Source: CADEEN01 sp963816315 (GTDB lineage: Bacteria > Pseudomonadota > Gammaproteobacteria > Burkholderiales > Burkholderiaceae_C). From it: a DNA stretch of 64,000 nt. A program made the position numbers and the translations under genes. The stretch's first letter is position 1; every line of letters begins with the position of its first letter. The DNA is taken from contig CAWFJZ010000044.1 of the NCBI GenBank assembly GCA_963816315.1, forward strand, positions 128,210 to 192,209. The letters run 5' to 3'. Shown here one piece after another: positions 1 through 9,697 of the stretch. The notes under the pieces were generated by a model, which did no database searches, was not told the origin of the DNA, and saw only the letters and a program-made list of their open reading frames with translations.

Positions 1-1
1 G

Positions 2-523
2 AACCTGCGCCCGCCCGAAATCGCCGCGGCGTGGGAGCGCGGCGACATCGACGCCGCCTTCATCTGGGACCCGGTGCTGACCAAGATCAAGGGCAACGGC
101 AAGGTCATCGAGTCGTCGAAGACCATCGGCGCGTTGGGCTTCCCGACGTTCGACGGTCTGATCGTCAACGCCAAGTGGGCGGCGCAGAACGAGGCCTTCA
201 TGGTCGCGCTGGTGAAAGTGCTGGCCAAGGCCGACGAGACCTACCGCGCCAACAAGGCCAAGTGGACGGCCGACTCGGCCGAGGCCAAGGCCATCGCCAA
301 GTGGACCAAGGCCGACGTCAAGGACGTGCCGGCGACGATGGCGCTCTACACCTTCCCGACGATGGAAGAGCAAGCTGGCCCGAAGTGGCTGGGCGGCGCC
401 GCGGCCAAGGCGATGACGAGCACGGCGGTGTTCCTGAAGGAGCAGGGCCGCATCCAGGAGATGAAGCCCGACTACTCGGCCTTCATCACCGATGCCTACA
501 TCAAGAAGGCGATGGCGAAGTAA
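2..523 (+). CDS. tauA: Taurine ABC transporter substrate-binding protein, C-terminal part
   Basis: The gene runs in from the left edge; about 173 codons remain, ending at TAA 521-523. The product is the periplasmic binding protein that captures taurine or a related sulfonate for the TauBC importer. The visible part has the SsuA/TauA-type segment around AAFIWDPVL, where a pocket-lining Trp-Asp lies, and ends SAFITDAYIKKAMAK as TauA proteins do. The assignment rests on this fragment plus the neighbours: tauB and tauC follow directly, then xsc, whose enzyme acts on the product of taurine oxidation. An intrinsic terminator lies between this gene and tauB. The signal peptide lies outside the window. 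Confidence 0.85.
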   Translation, partial: NLRPPEIAAAWERGDIDAAFIWDPVLTKIKGNGKVIESSKTIGALGFPTFDGLIVNAKWAAQNEAFMVALVKVLAKADETYRANKAKWTADSAEAKAIAKWTKADVKDVPATMALYTFPTMEEQAGPKWLGGAAAKAMTSTAVFLKEQGRIQEMKPDYSAFITDAYIKKAMAK

Positions 524-543
524 GGTTGCGCATCCACCCAGGT

Positions 544-574
544 GGGCGACGCCAAGGCGTCGCCCTTTGTTTTT
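544..574 (+). terminator. Intrinsic terminator/attenuator between tauA and tauB
   Basis: GGGCGACGCC (544-553), a two-base AA spacer, the perfect reverse complement GGCGTCGCCC (556-565), then TTTGTTTTT (566-574). This is a classic rho-independent terminator placed 20 bases after the tauA stop and 13 before the tauB start. Inside an operon it would act as a partial terminator, so that binding-protein mRNA is in excess over the ATPase and permease mRNA. Confidence 0.8.
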
Positions 575-587
575 CGAAAGAGCGCGC

Positions 588-1376
588 ATGCCGACGCTCG
601 ACATCCGCCAACTGACACTGAACTACGCCGTCAAGGGCGGCACGTTGCAAGCGCTGGCGCCCGTCAACCTGACGATGAAGGACGGCGACTTCGTCGTCGC
701 CCTCGGCGCCTCGGGCTGCGGCAAGACGACGCTGCTGAACTGCATCGCCGGCTTTCTGCCGCCGTCCACCGGCGAGATCCTGCTCGACGGCCGGCCGGTC
801 GCCGGCCCCGGCGCCGACCGTGGTGTCGTCTTCCAGAAGCATGCGCTGATGCCGTGGTTGTCGGTGCGCGACAACGTCGCGTTGGGGCTGCGCCTGCGCG
901 GCATCGACCAGGCCACGCGATCGCGCGTCGCCGAAGAAAAACTCGCCCTCGTCGGCCTGCAGGAGTTTGCCGATCGGCATGTCTATGAACTCTCGGGCGG
1001 CATGCAGCAGCGCGTGGGCATCGCGCGCGCGCTCGCCAACGACCCTGCCGTGCTGCTGATGGACGAGCCGATGGGCGCGCTCGACGCGTTCACGCGCGAG
1101 AGCGTGCAGGAGATCCTGATCGACGTCTGGGCCAAGACGCACAAGATGGTGTTCTTCATCACGCACTCGGTCGAAGAAGCGCTGTTCCTGGCGACGCGGC
1201 TGATCGTCATGAGCCCGAGCCCGGGGCGCATCACGCATGTCTACGACGATCTGCCGTTCTCGCGCGAGTTTCTCGCTCATCACGATGCGCGCAAGGTGAA
1301 GTCCGAGCCCGCGTTCATCCGCCTGCGCGAAGAGGTGCTGGCGCACATCCACCACCGGGAGCCCGCCCATGCCTGA
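588..1376 (+). CDS. tauB: Taurine ABC transporter ATP-binding protein
   Basis: A 262-residue ABC ATPase that energises taurine/sulfonate import through TauC. Walker A is GASGCGKTT (residues about 40-48), the signature is LSGGMQQR (135-142) and Walker B is LLMDEP (156-161), followed by GALD and the H-loop ITHSVEEA. Length matches TauB/SsuB (about 255-260). I start at ATG 588 because the homologous domain begins there with MPTLDIRQL; an upstream in-frame ATG at 492 would overlap tauA and the terminator. It overlaps the tauC start by 8 bases, so translation is probably coupled. Confidence 0.92.
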   Translation: MPTLDIRQLTLNYAVKGGTLQALAPVNLTMKDGDFVVALGASGCGKTTLLNCIAGFLPPSTGEILLDGRPVAGPGADRGVVFQKHALMPWLSVRDNVALGLRLRGIDQATRSRVAEEKLALVGLQEFADRHVYELSGGMQQRVGIARALANDPAVLLMDEPMGALDAFTRESVQEILIDVWAKTHKMVFFITHSVEEALFLATRLIVMSPSPGRITHVYDDLPFSREFLAHHDARKVKSEPAFIRLREEVLAHIHHREPAHA

Positions 1377-2220
1377 CTCCGTTGCACCCCAGGTCGTGCG
1401 CAGCGAGGGCGCCGCGCCGGCCGCGTTGAAGACCAGCCGTTTCAAGGTGCCGGGCGAAGGCTCGAGCGTGACCATCAGCGTGGTCACGGTGGCCGTGTTG
1501 TTCGTGCTCTGGTTCGCCGTGACGAACCTCGGTCTCATCAAGCCGCTGTTCCTGCCGAGCCCGCAGGCGGTGTGGCAACAGTTCCATGAGTACCTCACCG
1601 GCGCGGCCAACGACAAGCCGCTGTGGCAGCACTTCGCGGCCAGCATGCTGCGCGTCTTCTCGGCTTTTCTGCTGGCCTGCTTGACGGCGATTCCGGTCGG
1701 CATCGCCATGGGCATGAGCCGCGTGGCGCGCGGCATCTTCGATCCGCCGATCGAGTTCTACCGGCCCTTGCCGCCGCTGGCCTACCTGCCGCTGATCATC
1801 ATCTGGTTCGGCATCGACGAGATGCCCAAGGTGCTGCTGATCTACCTGGCCTGCTTCGCGCCGCTGGCGCTGGCCGCGCGCTCGGGCATGAAGAGCGCGG
1901 CGCAGGAGCAGATCAATGCCGCGTACTCGATGGGCGCGAGCTACGGCCAGGTGATCCGCCACGTCATCCTGCCGTCGGCGCTGCCGGAAATCCTGGTCGG
2001 CATGCGCATCGCCATCGGCTTCGGCTGGACGACGCTGGTCGCCGCCGAGATGGTGGCGGCCAATGTCGGCCTCGGGCAGATGGTGCTCAACGCCTCGAAC
2101 TTCCTGCGCACCGACATCGTCGTCATGGGCATCATCGTCATCGGCGTCGTCGCCTACCTGTTCGACATGCTGATGCGCTGGGTCGAGCGCAGGCTGGTGC
2201 CGTGGAAGGGCCGCATGTAG
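1369..2220 (+). CDS. tauC: Taurine ABC transporter permease
   Basis: A 283-residue inner-membrane permease of the TauC/SsuC family (binding-protein-dependent transport inner membrane component). There is a hydrophobic segment near residues 37-58 and further ones through the second half. The EAA loop that contacts the ATPase is visible as EQINAAYSMGASYGQVIRHV followed by LPSALPEIL. It overlaps tauB by 8 bases and is followed 61 bases later by xsc, which gives the uptake-plus-breakdown arrangement seen in taurine-dissimilating proteobacteria. Confidence 0.92.
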   Translation: MPDSVAPQVVRSEGAAPAALKTSRFKVPGEGSSVTISVVTVAVLFVLWFAVTNLGLIKPLFLPSPQAVWQQFHEYLTGAANDKPLWQHFAASMLRVFSAFLLACLTAIPVGIAMGMSRVARGIFDPPIEFYRPLPPLAYLPLIIIWFGIDEMPKVLLIYLACFAPLALAARSGMKSAAQEQINAAYSMGASYGQVIRHVILPSALPEILVGMRIAIGFGWTTLVAAEMVAANVGLGQMVLNASNFLRTDIVVMGIIVIGVVAYLFDMLMRWVERRLVPWKGRM

Positions 2221-2281
2221 CCTGCAGGTGCCGGTGGCGGTCCTATAGTCCGATCCACCGTTGCCCCGCCAGGAGACCCAC

Positions 2282-4106
2282 ATGGACCAGAGAACCCGCC
2301 ACACCGACACCCGCAGCGTCGTTGCCGGCGTGCAGAAGATGACGCCGTCCGAAGCCTTCGTCGAGACCCTCGTCGCCAACGGCGTGACCGACATCTTCGG
2401 CATCATGGGCTCGGCCTTCATGGACGCGATGGACATCTTCGCGCCCGCCGGCATCCGCCTGATTCCCGTCGTCCACGAGCAGGGCGCCGCGCACATGGCC
2501 GATGGTTATGCGCGTGTCAGCGGCCGTCACGGCGTGGTGATCGGGCAGAACGGCCCCGGCATCAGCAACTGCGTGACCGCGATCGCGGCGGCGTACTGGG
2601 CGCATTCGCCGGTGGTCATCATCACGCCCGAGACCGGCACGATGGGCATGGGCCTCGGCGGCTTCCAGGAAGCCAATCAACTGCCGATGTTCCAGGAGTT
2701 CACCAAGTACCAGGGCCATGTCTGCAACCCGAAGCGCATGGCGGAGTTCACCGCGCGCTGTTTCGACCGCGCGATCAGCGACATGGGGCCGACGCAGCTC
2801 AACATCCCGCGCGACTATTTCTACGGCGACATCAGCTGCGAGATTCCGCAGCCGATGCGCGTCGAGCGCGGTGCGGGCGGCGAGCAGAGTCTTGCGGATG
2901 CGGTCGAGTTGCTCGCGAACGCCAAGTTCCCCGTCATCTTGGCCGGCGGCGGTGTGGTGATGGGCGATGCAGTCAAGGAATGCCAGGCCTTGGCCGAGCG
3001 TCTCGGCGCGCCGGTGGCCACCGGTTATCTGCGCAACGACGCGTTCCCGGCGAGCCATCCGCTGTGGGTGCGGGCCGCTCGGTTACCAGGGTGCGAAGGC
3101 GGCGATGAAGCTGATCGCGCAAGCCGACGTGGTGCTCGCACTCGGCTCGCGCATGGGCCCGTTCGGCACGCTGCCGCAACACGGCCTGGACTACTGGCCG
3201 AAGAACGCCAAGATCATCCAGGTCGAAGCCGACCACACCAACCTCGGCCTGGTGAAGAAGATCACTGTCGGCATCAACGGCGATGCGAAGGCGGTGGCCA
3301 AGGCGCTCACCGAACGCCTGGCGAAGAAGACCCTGGCCTGCGACGCCACCAAAGCGCAGCGCGCCGCCACCGTGAAAAGCGAAAAGGACGCGTGGGAGAA
3401 CGAGCTCGACGAGTGGACGCACGAGCGCGACCCGTACAGCCTGGAAATGATCGAAGAGAACAGCAAAGAGACGCCGTTCTCCGGCGGCCAGTACCTGCAT
3501 CCGCGCCAGGTGCTGCGTGAACTCGAGAAGGCGATGCCGCCGCGCGCGATGGTCTCCACCGACATCGGCAACATCAACTCGGTGGCCAACAGTTATCTGC
3601 GCTTCGAAGAGCCGCGCAGCTTCTTCGCGCCGATGAGCTATGGCAACTGCGGTTACGCGCTGCCGACGATCATCGGCGCCAAGCTGGCCGCCATGGACCG
3701 GCCCGCGATCGCGTATGCGGGCGACGGCGGCTGGGGCATGAGCATGGTCGAGATCATGACCTGCGTGCGCCATGACATCCCCGTCACCGCCGTCGTCTTC
3801 CACAACCGCCAGTGGGGCGCGGAGAAGAAGAACCAGGTCGATTTCTACAACCGCCGCTTCGTCGCCGGTGAGCTCGACAACCAGAGCTTTGCCGGCATCG
3901 CCAAAGCGATGGGCGCCGAAGCGATCGTCGTCGATCGACTGGAAGACGTCGGCGCGGCGCTGAAGAAGGCGGTGGACCTGCAGATGAACGCGAAGAAGAC
4001 CTGCGTCATCGAGATCCTGTGCACGCGCGAACTCGGCGATCCGTTCCGCCGCGATGCCTTGTCCAAGCCGGTGCGGCATCTCGAGAAGTACAAGGACTAC
4101 GTCTGA
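2282..4106 (+). CDS. xsc: Sulfoacetaldehyde acetyltransferase (one frameshift)
   Basis: Thiamine-diphosphate enzyme that converts sulfoacetaldehyde plus phosphate to acetyl phosphate and sulfite, the C-S bond-breaking step of taurine dissimilation. The N-terminal ThDP domain has the catalytic Glu in VVHEQGAAHMADGYAR. The C-terminal domain has the ThDP/Mg motif AGDGGWGMSMVEI ending in VVFHN. About 607 residues after correction, normal for Xsc. The reading frame breaks at 3066-3068, where GGG replaces an expected GG: SHPLW is followed by out-of-frame residues, and dropping one G restores the conserved CGPLGYQGAKAAMKL. Start ATG 2282 has AGGAG upstream; TTG 2261 is the less likely alternative. 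tauABC lies upstream and ackA downstream, so uptake, cleavage and energy conservation sit together. Confidence 0.93.
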
Positions 4107-5191
4107 ACGCGGTCCTGACGCTGAACGCCGGTTCCTCGTCGCTGAAGTTCGCGCTCTTCGACGCCGGGGCACCGGCCGCGTTGCAGGCGCAGGGCATGGC
4201 CGATGGTCTGGGTGGTGCCGCGCACTGGCGCGTCAAGGACGGCGCCGGTGCGTTGCTCGTCGATCGAGCGGCGGACGGCAACACGCACGAGGCAGCGTTC
4301 GCGGCGGTGCTCGACTGGTTGCGCGAGCAGGCGAGCGTGCAAGTCGTCGCCGTCGGCCACCGCGTCGTCCACGGCGGGCGCGAGTTCAGCGCGCCGGTGC
4401 GCATCGACGACGCGGTCATCGCCGCGATCGAAGCCCTGGTCCCGCTGGCGCCGCTGCACCAGCCGCACAACCTGCATGGCATCCGCGCGGCGCGGCAGCA
4501 TTTCGCCGGCGTGCCGCAGGTGGCGTGCTTCGACACCGCGTTCCACCACGGTCAGCCGCCGCTGAACCAGCGCTTCGCGTTGCCGGCCGCGCTGTTCGAG
4601 CGCGGCATCCGGCGCTATGGATTTCACGGCCTGTCGTACGAGTCGATCGCGCGGCAGTTGCCGCCGGGCGGCGCGCGCACCGTGGTCGCGCACCTCGGCC
4701 ATGGCGCATCGCTGTGCGCGATGCAAGGCGGCCGCTCGATCGCCACGACGATGAGTTTTTCTCCCCTCGACGGCCTGCCGATGGGCACGCGCTGCGGCCG
4801 CCTCGATGCCGCCGTCGTGCTGCACCTGATCGAGCACGAGCACATGGACACCGCAGCAGTGACGCGGTTGCTGACGCGCGAGTCCGGGCTGCTCGGGCTG
4901 TCGGGGCTGTCGGCCGACATGCGCGAGTTGCTCGCCAGCGATGCGCCGGGCGCAAAGGTGGCGGTGGACTACTTCGTCGAGCACGTGCAGCGCGAGATTG
5001 CCGCGATGGCAGCGGCCTTGCAGGGCATCGACCGCCTCGTCTTCACCGGCGGCATCGGCGAGAACGCGGCCACGCTGCGCTCGCGTATGGTCGAGGGGCT
5101 GGCCTGGATGACCGGGCCGCTGGAGGTTCTGGTGTTGAAGACCAACGAGGAAGCCGTGATCGCCGAACACACGATGCGCCATTTGCGATGA
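4103..5191 (+). CDS. ackA: Acetate kinase
   Basis: Transfers the phosphate of acetyl phosphate, the Xsc product, to ADP, giving acetate and ATP. Family motifs are TLNAGSSSLKFALFDAG at the N terminus, GHRVVHGG, the catalytic-loop region FDTAFH, HLGHGAS and VFTGGIGENA. No ATG, GTG or TTG lies near the conserved N terminus. The best-placed start is CTG 4103, which overlaps the xsc stop as CTGA; otherwise GTG 4019 would add 28 residues inside xsc. The product is about 362 residues, shorter than the usual 400. The missing part is after GLAWM near the C terminus, where family members carry about 25-35 more residues, so a small internal deletion is likely and activity is uncertain. Many taurine clusters use pta here; using ackA is a variation on the theme. 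Confidence 0.85.
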   Translation: MNAVLTLNAGSSSLKFALFDAGAPAALQAQGMADGLGGAAHWRVKDGAGALLVDRAADGNTHEAAFAAVLDWLREQASVQVVAVGHRVVHGGREFSAPVRIDDAVIAAIEALVPLAPLHQPHNLHGIRAARQHFAGVPQVACFDTAFHHGQPPLNQRFALPAALFERGIRRYGFHGLSYESIARQLPPGGARTVVAHLGHGASLCAMQGGRSIATTMSFSPLDGLPMGTRCGRLDAAVVLHLIEHEHMDTAAVTRLLTRESGLLGLSGLSADMRELLASDAPGAKVAVDYFVEHVQREIAAMAAALQGIDRLVFTGGIGENAATLRSRMVEGLAWMTGPLEVLVLKTNEEAVIAEHTMRHLR

Positions 5192-5731
5192 GATGCGCGC
5201 ACTGGTTTCCGTCTGTTTGCGGCCCGTTGTGTGCGTTGGCGACCGTGCGGAAATGCGCTTGGCGGTGGCCGGTGCGCGAGCAAGGCGGCGGGCGGGGCGC
5301 AGTCGGGGCTCAGCCGGCGCTCGCCCTCGCTGCGCGAGGGTTCCCTGCGATGCTCGGTCTGAGGTCGCACCGCGAAACTCGCTTCACTCACTGCGTTCGT
5401 TGCGCTCGAACAGTCGCGGTGAGTCAGATCACGAAGCGCGCTGCGCGCGCCGACCTCAGCCCTGCGCTTCTCGGCGGCGCCATTCGCCCCGCCTGCGCCC
5501 CACCCGCCGCCTTGCGGGAACAGTCGTTCTTGGGGGAGGAAGGGGAGTGGCAAGCCGCGGGCATCGAGCCCGCGGCTGGCCGCGCGCCGCAGGCGCGCTC
5601 ACGGGCGACAGCCGGGCTCGATGCCCGGCTTTCGACCTTCCACTCCAACAAAGAACAGGTGCTGCCTCGCCAAGCCGTGGGCGGGTGTGCGCTGGCGCGC
5701 CTGTGCGGCGGCGAGAGAGAGGGCCGCGGCT

Positions 5732-5755
5732 CCAAGCCTGCCTGCGCAGGCTTGG
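5732..5755. repeat. Perfect 10-bp hairpin
   Basis: CCAAGCCTGC (5732-5741), loop CTGC, GCAGGCTTGG (5746-5755). It sits inside the MITE-like element and is not followed by a T-tract, so it is not an obvious terminator. Confidence 0.8.
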
Positions 5756-5766
5756 ACGGCCCGAGC

Positions 5767-5789
5767 GCCCGTTGCGTCTCGCAACGGGC
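5767..5789. repeat. Perfect 10-bp hairpin
   Basis: GCCCGTTGCG (5767-5776), loop TCT, CGCAACGGGC (5780-5789). It is the second hairpin inside the inverted-repeat element; no T-tract follows. Confidence 0.8.
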
Positions 5790-6019
5790 ACACAGGGTTT
5801 CGGTCGGCGCGCGTACTCGCGCGCTTCGTCAACTGACTCGCCGCATCTGTTCGAGCGCAACGAGCGCAGCGAGTGAAGCGAGCTATGCGGCGCGACCGAA
5901 ACCCGAGCACCGCAGCGCAGTCGGCGCGCCTTTGGCGCCGACCGCCGCAGTGGCGCGCCAGCGCACACCCGCCCACGGCTTGGCGCCCGCCAGCATGTCA
6001 ACCAAGCGGACCGACTGAC

Positions 6020-8936
6020 ATGCTGAACCGACCGCCGCTGCACGACCCCGCCGCGAACCCGCTGCCCGGCGCGAAGACCGAAGTCAAGACGACCACCTGC
6101 TACATGTGCGCCTGCCGCTGCGGCATCCGCGTGCACCTGCGCGACGGCAAGGTGCGCTACATCGAAGGCAACCCCGAGCACCCGCTGAACAAGGGCATCC
6201 TCTGCGCCAAGGGCAGCTCGGGGATCATGAAGCAGTACTCTCCCGCGCGCCTCACCCAGCCATTGATCCGCAAGCCCGGCAGCGAACGCGGCAGCGGCGA
6301 GTTCGTGCCGATCTCGTGGGACGAGACCTTCAAGCTGCTGACAGAACGCCTCGGAAAGATCCGCGCCACCGACCCGAAAAAGTTCGCGCTCTTCACCGGC
6401 CGCGATCAGATGCAGGCGCTCACCGGTCTGTTCGCGCGCCAGTTCGGCACGCCGAATTACGCCGCGCATGGCGGCTTCTGCTCGGTGAACATGGCCGCCG
6501 GCATGATCTACACGATCGGCGGGTCGTTCTGGGAGTTCGGCGGCCCGGACCTCGACCGCGCCAAGTTGTTCGTCATGATCGGCACCGCGGAGGACCATCA
6601 CAGCAACCCGATGAAGGCCTCGCTGTCGAAGTTCAAGCGCAACGGCGGCCGCTTCATCGCCATCAACCCGATCCGCAGCGGCTATGCGGCGATCGCCGAC
6701 GAGTGGATCCCGATCCGGCCCGGCACCGACGGTGCGCTGTTCATGGCGATCATCCGCGAGCTGATCGCGCTCGGCCTGTACGACCGCGAGTTCGTCGCCC
6801 GCTACACCAACGGCGGCCAGCTCGTGAACCAGGACGAATCGAGCGACGACTTCGGCATGATGATGCGCAACGACGGCGGCGATGTCGTCAACCCGCTGCG
6901 CCACCACAACTTCTGGTGGTGGGACCGGCACGCTGCGAAGCCCGTGCCCGATCACGCCGAGGGCACGGACCCGTCGCTGTTCGGCAACTACAGCATGCCG
7001 GATGGAACGCCGGTCAAACCCGCCTTCCAGTTGCTCGAAGAGCGCGTGCGCAACTGCACGCCGGAGTGGGCGGAGAAGATCACCGGCATCTCTGCAGCGA
7101 CGATCCGGCGCCTCGCGCACGAGATGGGCGTGACTGCGCGCGACCAGACGATCGAGCTGCCTATTCCCTGGACCGACTGGTGGGGCCGTGAGCACAAGAG
7201 CGTCAAGGGCAACCCGGTGGCGTTTCATGCGATGCGTGGGCTGGCGGCGCACAGCAACGGCTTTCAATCGATCCGCGCACTCGCCATCCTGATGTCGTTG
7301 CTCGGCACGATCGACCGCCCAGGCGGCTTCCGCCACAAGGCGCCGTACCCGCGCGCCGTGCCGCCGAATGCGCGGCCGCCAAAAGGCCCGGCCTCGATCA
7401 AGCCGAACACGCCGCTCGACGCGCCGCCGCTGGGCTGGATCGAAACGCCGGCCGATCTGTGCATCGACGACAAGGGCGAGCCGGCGCGCATCGACAAGGC
7501 CTTCTCGTGGGAGTACCCGTTTTCCGTGCATGGCCTGATGCACAACGTCATCACCAACGCCTGGCGCGGCGACCCGTACCCGATCGACACGCTGCTGCTG
7601 TTCATGGCCAACATGGCGTGGAACTCGACGATGAACACGTCCGAGGTGCGCAAGATGCTCGTGGATAAGTTGCAGTCGGGGCCGCACAAGGGCCAGTACA
7701 AGATTCCGTTCATCGTCGTTGCCGATGCGTTCCAGTCGGAGATGACGGCGTTCGCCGATCTGATCCTGCCCGACACCACCTACCTCGAGCGGCACGATGC
7801 GATGTCGATGCTCGACCGGCCGATCAGCGAGTTCGACGGCCCGTGCGATTCGGTGCGCGTGCCGGTGGTGCCGCCGCTGGGCCAATGCAAGCCGTTCCAG
7901 GAGGTGCTGGTCGAGCTCGCGTCGCGGCTGAAGCTGCCCGCGTTCACCACCGCCGAAGGCGAGCGCAAGTACCAGAACTACCCCGACTTCATCGTCCGCT
8001 ACGAAACCGCGCCGGGATCGGGCATCGGTTTTCTCACCGGTTGGCGCGGCAAGAACGGCGACACGCCGCTGCGCGGCGAGCCGAACCCGCGGCAGTGGGA
8101 GCAGTACGCGGCCAACAACTGCGTGCACCACTACCGCATGCCGGCCGAGCACCGCTACATGCGCAACTGGAACCGCGGCTATCTGCATTGGGCGCGCGAC
8201 GTGGGCCTGCGGCGCGACGTCGATCCGATCACGATCCACCTCTACTCCGAATTCATGCAGCGCTTTCGCCTGGCAGCACTTGGCAAGGGCGAGGGCCGCC
8301 AACCGCCCGAGCGCTTGCGCGAACGTGTCGCCACCTACTTCGACCCGCTGCCGTTCTGGTACGCGCCGCTCGAAGTGCAGGCCACCGACACCGAGGCCTA
8401 TCCGCTGGCCGCGGTGACGCAGCGGCCGATGGCGATGTACCACTCGTGGGATTCGCAGAACGCGTGGCTGCGGCAAATTCATGCGCACAACGAGCTCTTC
8501 GTCAACCCGAAGACCGCGCTGGCGCAGAACATCGCCGACGGCGGCTGGATGTGGGTCGAGTCGCAATGGGGCAAGGTGCGCTGCCTGTGCCGCCACAGCG
8601 AAGCCGTGGAGCCGGGCACCGTGTGGACATGGAACGCGATCGGCAAGGCCAAGGGCGCGTGGGCTTTGTCCACCGATGCCAACGAATCGGAGAAGGGCTT
8701 CCTGCTCAACCACCTGATCAGCGAAGAGCTGAAGACCGCGAACGGCCAGCGCATCTCGAACTCCGACCCGATCACCGGGCAGGCCGGTTGGTACGACGTG
8801 CGCGTGCGCATCCGCCGTGCCGAAGACGACGAGCCGCAGCAAACCTGGCCGCAGTTCGACAGCCGTGCCGCCGCTGCCGGGCATGGCCGAGCGCACGCCG
8901 TTCTGGCGGGCGTGGTTCGCGGGCAAGGAAGAGTAG
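6020..8936 (+). CDS. soeA: Sulfite dehydrogenase molybdopterin subunit (one frameshift)
   Basis: Large molybdopterin-guanine-dinucleotide subunit, about 971 residues, of a cytoplasm-facing membrane complex that oxidises sulfite to sulfate and passes electrons to quinone. N-terminal [4Fe-4S] cysteines are at 27, 30, 34 (TTCYMCACRCG) and 62 (ILCAKG). Cys154 in HGGFCSVNM is the likely Mo ligand. The later domain with LPDTTYLERHD and the C-terminal dinucleotide-binding domain follow. No Tat signal is visible, as in SoeA. The frame breaks at about 8861-8867 (net +1); correcting it gives the proper end VPPLPGMAERTPFWRAW and a TAG at 8934. Without correction the reading runs into soeB. Sulfite specificity is inferred from family resemblance plus the xsc cluster; another sulfur or one-carbon substrate cannot be excluded. 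Confidence 0.78.
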
Positions 8937-8938
8937 CG

Positions 8939-9672
8939 ATGACCACCAAACAACTCGCCTTGGTCATCGACCTCAACGTCTGCGTCGGCTGCCACGCCTG
9001 CGTGACGAGCTGCAAACAATGGAACACCTCCGGCAGCGCCGGCCCGCTGGTCGATGAGAACGCTTACGGCGCCGACCCGACCGGCACTTTCTTCAACCGC
9101 GTGCTGAGCTTCGAAGTCGGCGAGTTCCCGGAGACGCAGACGGTGCACTTTCCCGAAGAGCTGCCACCACTGCGAAGACCCGCCGTGCGTGCCGGTGTGC
9201 CCACGGGCGCTTCCTACAAGCGCGAAGAAGACGGCATCGTGCTGGTCGATTACGACAAGTGCATCGGCTGCAAGTACTGCGCCTGGGCCTGCCCGTACGG
9301 CGTGCGCGAACTCGACGAGAAGCGCCAGGTGATGACCAAGTGCACGCTGTGCGTCGATCGCATCAGCGACAAGACGCTGCCCGAAGCCGAGCGCAAACCG
9401 GCGTGCGTGATGGCCTGCCCGACCAATGCGCGCCTGTTCGGCGACGTGCATGACCCGGATTCAGCGAGGTCTCGCGCGCCATCGCCGAGCGCGGCGGCTA
9501 CACGCTGATGCCCGAGCTCGGCACGCAGCCGGCCAATCACTACCTGCCGCGGCGCAAGACCGAAGCCCACACCGACCCGGTGCAGCTCGTGCGCGAGCAG
9601 AACCCGTTGCGTGTCGAGGGGCGAGAGCCTGCCGCGGGGGGCGTGCCCCTGTCCGGCGACTGGGAGCATTGA
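8939..9672 (+). CDS. soeB: Sulfite dehydrogenase iron-sulfur subunit (three frameshifts)
   Basis: Ferredoxin-like electron-transfer subunit with four [4Fe-4S] clusters, about 244 residues when repaired, linking SoeA to SoeC. In-frame cysteine groups are CVGCHACVTSC, CIGCKYCAWACPYG and CTLC with CVMACP. The second cluster (SCHHCEDPPCVPVCPTGASY) is out of frame between an extra base at about 9158 and a missing C at about 9201, and the tail is out of frame after a missing base at about 9461. With repairs it continues AIAERGGYTLMPELGTQPAN and ends at TGA 9670. It begins two bases after the soeA stop, so the two are co-translated. Confidence 0.78.
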
Positions 9673-9697
9673 CGGTTGCTTCGAGGGCGCCACGGCC

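Larger units (their letters stand above)
5668..5985. mobile_element. MITE-like element with terminal inverted repeats
   Basis: CGCCAAGCCGTGGGCGGGTG starting at 5668 and continuing to about 5701 is repeated exactly in reverse complement at 5952-5985, with the match extending a further dozen bases inward with mismatches. Between these arms lie two strong hairpins (5732-5755 and 5767-5789) and the shared LHSLRSLRSN-type sequence. It has no room for a transposase gene. No target-site duplication was recognised. Size, symmetry and absence of coding sequence suggest a miniature inverted-repeat element or other dispersed intergenic repeat. Confidence 0.6.
5192..6019. repeat. Repeat-rich noncoding gap between ackA and soeA
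   Basis: No gene is supported in this 828-base stretch; frames through it lack start sites and give Arg/Ser-rich nonsense. It is built of inverted repeats. The 5' half (about 5340-5460) is a diverged, oppositely oriented partial copy of the 3' half (about 5820-5900): GCTTCACTCACTGCGTTCGT at 5381-5400 matches the reverse complement of 5858-5877 with few mismatches. GGGCATCGAGCCCG near 5560 faces GGGCTCGATGCCCG near 5615 as a long stem. It ends the ackA transcript region and probably carries the soe promoter, but I see no convincing -35/-10. Confidence 0.8.

Noticed and set aside
501..1736. 411-codon minus-strand frame opposite tauBC
   Set aside because: It overlaps two well-supported genes and has no motif; a shadow.
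5192..6019. Several overlapping open frames with LHSLRSLRSN-type peptides
   Set aside because: They lie in inverted repeats, have no start/ribosome site, and read the same repeat in both orientations.
5192..6019. CRISPR array
   Set aside because: The repeats are inverted and irregular, with no regular direct repeat/spacer period and no cas genes in the window.
5456..9451. 1,331-codon open frame on the minus strand antisense to soeAB
   Set aside because: It lies opposite the clear soeA coding frame and is rich in Arg/His/Gly/Ala with no recognisable motif, typical of antisense shadows in high-GC DNA.
5873..9508. A 1,211-codon fusion of a molybdoenzyme and an iron-sulfur protein
   Set aside because: The fusion arises from a +1 shift at about 8865; in the corrected frame soeA stops at 8936 and soeB starts at 8939, as in known soe operons.
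9540..9697. An extra small gene between soeB and purU
   Set aside because: The sequence to 9672 reads as the frameshifted SoeB tail (AERGGYTLMPELGTQPANHY), leaving only 25 bases.
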